Source of the DNA: Idiomarina aquatica
Lineage (GTDB): Bacteria > Pseudomonadota > Gammaproteobacteria > Enterobacterales > Alteromonadaceae
DNA length: 64,000 nucleotides
NCBI RefSeq assembly: GCF_003987185.1
Contig: NZ_PIPS01000001.1
Location: 806,001 to 870,000, forward strand
Direction: 5' to 3'
Shown here: positions 61,284-64,000 of the stretch, in pieces
Numbering within the stretch: position 1 is the first letter of the stretch
Layout: every line of letters begins with the position of its first letter
Notes under the pieces: generated by a model
What the model saw: only the letters and a program-made list of their open reading frames with translations
Database searches by the model: none
What the model was told of the DNA's origin: nothing
Translations under genes and position numbers: made by a program

Positions 61284-62270
61284 TCAACAAGCTTTGGGAT
61301 AATCGAGGTTATTCAAATACTCTTTAAATAAAGACTCATAATGCTCTATCGCACTTCGGAAATAGTCACTAAACTTTAAGTTCATTGCCAGAATAGAGCT
61401 TTCAGATTTAGTTGATTCCAAGAGAATGAGCATAAAGGTTGCCTTTAAAACCGGACATGAGTCTAAAACTTCTAAATTTTGAGTAATATAAATATCATAC
61501 GCATCATCACGTACTATTCTATTTGAAAGCATACCACCCCAATAATGAATCTGTTTTTCAAGGTTAGGGTTTTTTTCGGGCTTAATTGAATAAATTAATC
61601 TAAACGTATTAGCAAACCTTTCAGTAAATAAGGAATTTGATATAGCTAGAGCGCATGCCCGTTGGGTTATATCTCCAAAATCTATAAATGTCTGAACGAC
61701 CGACCAGAGACTTCTGACAGTTAAGATTTTGGATATTACGTTAAAATTTTTTATAAAAAAAGACTCAAAAAACTTCCAGTCCTTATCTATATACTGATAA
61801 CTTTTACCATCAAACCTTCCTCTCCACCCAAAAGCGCGCTTCCCTCTTCTAAGTCTTATCATTAATAACTTAAAGGCTATTATATCTGGATATTTCTCGA
61901 ATATCTGTTCTGTAGATAAGCTCTGAATGGAAAAGTCTTTCCGATCAGTAACTTGAAATTGTTCGAACTTATCTCTCCATTCTAAATATGAACCGCAAAA
62001 CTTAATAATCTCAAATTTTTCGTCATCAGCCTTTAACAATAATGTAAAAAAATTACCTTCTAAATTATCGTTAAATATTCTAGATGTATCAAATCCACAT
62101 TTGATATTTTTTGTGAGCTCTAGTTTTAAGACATCAGGTCGATTCTGATCTATTGGCACTATAAAATTTCTTCCTAAAGCATCGCTTATACTAATCTTAT
62201 TATTGATATAGCGAGGTTCAGAAACCCAACCTGATAACTTCCCATTATCGTAATCAATTGAATAAATCAT
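61284..62270 (-). CDS. AT-rich orphan protein of the polysaccharide locus
   Basis: 328 residues from the ATG at 62270, just after the stop of the GT2 gene; a TTG four codons earlier is less likely. There is no signal peptide or membrane segment. The first 75 residues (YSIDYDNGKLSGWV ... NRPDVLKLELTKNIKCGFDT) have the GWV...RPDV...GF pattern seen in small beta domains at the start of some bacterial glycosyltransferases. The rest is helical and basic (LLMIRLRRGKRAFGWRGRFD). Its base composition is visibly more AT-rich than its neighbours, suggesting a recent import. Its position between a GT2 gene and the aldolase block suggests a role in glycan assembly; no activity can be assigned. Confidence 0.7.
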   Translation of the reverse strand: MIYSIDYDNGKLSGWVSEPRYINNKISISDALGRNFIVPIDQNRPDVLKLELTKNIKCGFDTSRIFNDNLEGNFFTLLLKADDEKFEIIKFCGSYLEWRDKFEQFQVTDRKDFSIQSLSTEQIFEKYPDIIAFKLLMIRLRRGKRAFGWRGRFDGKSYQYIDKDWKFFESFFIKNFNVISKILTVRSLWSVVQTFIDFGDITQRACALAISNSLFTERFANTFRLIYSIKPEKNPNLEKQIHYWGGMLSNRIVRDDAYDIYITQNLEVLDSCPVLKATFMLILLESTKSESSILAMNLKFSDYFRSAIEHYESLFKEYLNNLDYPKAC

Positions 62271-62271
62271 T

Positions 62272-64000
62272 TTAAATACCAATAGAGAAATCTTCTTTTT
62301 CTGTTGTCAAGTGTGGATTGTAGAAAGGATCCTGGGTTAATATTCCACCCCATATAGTAACCATATAATTCACTTCAGTTTTAAATCGATCCTTTTTTTC
62401 CTTGGTGTCTTCATGACCGCGACTAATCGACTCATGATGATAAAGTTCAGCATATGGTGTCCATAAATTACGATAGCCTGCCTGCCGAACTTTCAAACAA
62501 AAATCTACGTCGTTAAACGCAACTTTTAAATCTTTTTCATTGAGACCACCAACCTTTAAGTAGGTATTTCGTCTAACTATCAATACAGCTGCTGTTACAG
62601 CCGATAAGTTTTGCGTGAGCTTTAATCGTGAAAAATAGCCAGACGCACTGGTGTCAAAATACTTATGAGAATGACCTGCTACACCACCAATTCCCAAGAT
62701 AACACCGCCATGCTGGATTTGGCCATTTGAATAATAAAGCTTTGCCCCCACACAACCGATATCTGGCCGGATAGCGTGACTTACCATTTCTGTTAACCAC
62801 TCGGGATTAATAACTTCTATATCGTTGTTTATTAGTCCTACCAATTCGCCCGACGTCTGTTTAACACCAAAGTTATTAATGGCCGAATAATTAAAGGGAT
62901 GGTCGTAACGTAATACGCTAACACGCTCATCTTCTTCTTGGATCTGTCTGAAAAAGCTTAACGTTTCGGGCTCGACACTTCCGTTGTCCAAAATAACGAT
63001 TTCGTAGTTTGGGTATGTGGTTTTTTCCAAAATGCTACGCACCGCAACTTCAGTAATGGCCTTTCGATCTCTCGTCGGTATCAGCAGTGACACCTTAGGA
63101 GCCTTGTCTGGTAACGGCCAGTTTACCTTATAAGTGTTGGGGACTAAGCCAGCCTCGACCTTAACCCCGGATGGGCCATTATCAGTAAAGTAGTCCTGCA
63201 AGGCTTTAATACCCGCTTCAGTTGTGTAACTTTTTTCGCCTGACGCCAATGCGGTTGAACCTTCTAGCATGCGCCAATGATAGAGGATGCGCGGAATGTG
63301 ATGTATTTCATTATCTTTGACATGCGAAAGACACCGTAACAGCAAGTCTTGATCTTGCGAACCCTCAACCCCGGTTCTGAAGCCTCCAATCTTTTTAATA
63401 ATCTCGGTTTTGTAGACCCCGAGGTGTGAGACATAATTTTGTGAGAAGAATAAATCTGGGTTCCAGTCACACTTAAAATGCGGGCTGGAACGATTTCCTT
63501 CTTGATCGATTTTATCCTCATCACTGTACAAAATTTTTGCATCTGGATGATGGTTAATAGCTTCAGCCATAAAGTAAAGGGCGTGTTTTGCTAGCATATC
63601 GTCATGATCCAGCAGGACAATGTAGTCGCCCGTTGCTACCTCTATGGCAGAATTTGTCGCCCTTGAAATATGGCCATTCTCAACTCTTTTGACGACTTTT
63701 ACCCTACTATCCGCCTTAGCGTATTCATCTATTACTTTCACAACATGGGGCTTTGGAGAATTATCGTCAGCGATACAAAACTCGATGTACGGGTAACTTT
63801 GATTTAATACCGATTCAATACACTCGCGAAGGTACTGTTCATCCGTGTTATAGGTCGGCATAACAATCGAGAACAGTGGTTTGTGCTGCCATTGTTGAAT
63901 ATCACGTTGGACTTGCTTTTTAGAGGGTAGACTTGGTAATTCGACCTGCTTGATCCAGTCTTTATAACTAACTTTATTGGCTTTCGGTTCCAAATGAGCA
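62272..64000 (-). CDS. Two-domain GT2 glycosyltransferase, N-terminus beyond window edge
   Basis: The frame is open to the edge of the window; the apparent start at 63993 is a TTG and the upstream codons are also open, so the N-terminus is cut. At least 576 residues. First GT2 domain (about residues 35-260): FSIVMPTYNTDEQYLRECIE, ADDNSPKPHVV, IVLLDHDDMLA (DxD-type site) and RILYHWRMLEGSTA. Second GT2 domain (about 300-540): SLLIPTRDRKAITEVAVRSI, LDNGS, GLINNDIEVINP and FNDVDFCLKVRQAGYRNLWT. This pair of domains is typical of O-antigen and capsule chain-building enzymes. It is the most upstream visible gene of the operon. Confidence 0.9.
   Translation of the reverse strand, partial: AHLEPKANKVSYKDWIKQVELPSLPSKKQVQRDIQQWQHKPLFSIVMPTYNTDEQYLRECIESVLNQSYPYIEFCIADDNSPKPHVVKVIDEYAKADSRVKVVKRVENGHISRATNSAIEVATGDYIVLLDHDDMLAKHALYFMAEAINHHPDAKILYSDEDKIDQEGNRSSPHFKCDWNPDLFFSQNYVSHLGVYKTEIIKKIGGFRTGVEGSQDQDLLLRCLSHVKDNEIHHIPRILYHWRMLEGSTALASGEKSYTTEAGIKALQDYFTDNGPSGVKVEAGLVPNTYKVNWPLPDKAPKVSLLIPTRDRKAITEVAVRSILEKTTYPNYEIVILDNGSVEPETLSFFRQIQEEDERVSVLRYDHPFNYSAINNFGVKQTSGELVGLINNDIEVINPEWLTEMVSHAIRPDIGCVGAKLYYSNGQIQHGGVILGIGGVAGHSHKYFDTSASGYFSRLKLTQNLSAVTAAVLIVRRNTYLKVGGLNEKDLKVAFNDVDFCLKVRQAGYRNLWTPYAELYHHESISRGHEDTKEKKDRFKTEVNYMVTIWGGILTQDPFYNPHLTTEKEDFSIGI

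Overview
The window looks like accessory chromosome of a marine-type gammaproteobacterium. The evidence is the proteobacterial CysD/CysN and RmlABCD proteins, an SLC13/DASS transporter with RCK_C domains, gammaproteobacterial-style exported proteins (InlB-type B-repeats, DUF1566, thrombospondin type-3 calcium repeats) and an alginate-lyase-like enzyme. I saw no rRNA, tRNA, CRISPR array or phage genes. I do not assign a genus.

Layout. (A) 1-8.8 kb, minus strand: two tandem paralogous leucine-rich-repeat-like exported proteins (the first cut by the window edge) and a 1547-residue exported protein with five DUF1566 modules. (B) 8.9-18.0 kb, minus strand: rmlB-rmlD-rmlA-rmlC, a glycosyltransferase, cysD-cysN and an SLC13 permease, with large palindromic repeats between several of the genes. 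(C) 18.2-27.2 kb: a metzincin protease with repeat domains, two duplicated gene pairs (a beta-helix-like protein followed by a small calcium-repeat 'tail' protein), and a PL14-like lyase on the opposite strand between the pairs. (D) 27.4-30.2 kb: a sulfotransferase, then an IS200/IS605-type element (intact tnpB, ruined tnpA) abutting the 3' stump of an exported-protein gene. (E) 30.3-43.8 kb: a 2654-residue exported repeat protein, a 653-residue B-repeat protein, a broken DUF1566 gene and a 991-residue LRR protein fused to the calcium-repeat tail. (F) 43.9-64 kb, minus strand: a hexose-6-phosphate mutarotase, then one long collinear polysaccharide operon. In transcription order it holds a GT2 glycosyltransferase, an AT-rich orphan, an HMGL-like lyase, an HpcH/HpaI aldolase, a CMP-sugar-type cytidylyltransferase, an epimerase, a HAD phosphatase, a methyltransferase/kinase-like protein, an RgpF+GT2 protein, a second rmlB-rmlD-rmlA set, a GlmS-like SIS protein and pgi.

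How the parts fit. Regions B and F both make activated sugars for surface glycans, with L-rhamnose in both and possibly a CMP-activated keto-acid sugar in F. CysDN, the SLC13 permease and the sulfotransferase suggest, but do not prove, sulfation. Between the two glycan loci lies a family of exported repeat proteins. Seven intact members and one stump end in the same short C-terminal pattern: a Cys-containing beta domain, a basic residue (or a bare Gly-Ser-Gly in two proteins), Ser, and 6-9 hydrophobic residues. This is the strongest candidate here for an undescribed sorting or secretion signal, and the tail module also exists as separate small proteins.

Many starts were moved from the longest open frame to the ATG with a Shine-Dalgarno sequence and signal peptide. 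In two genes (cysD and the SLC13 gene) the longer frame reads into a palindromic repeat and gives a false N-terminus.
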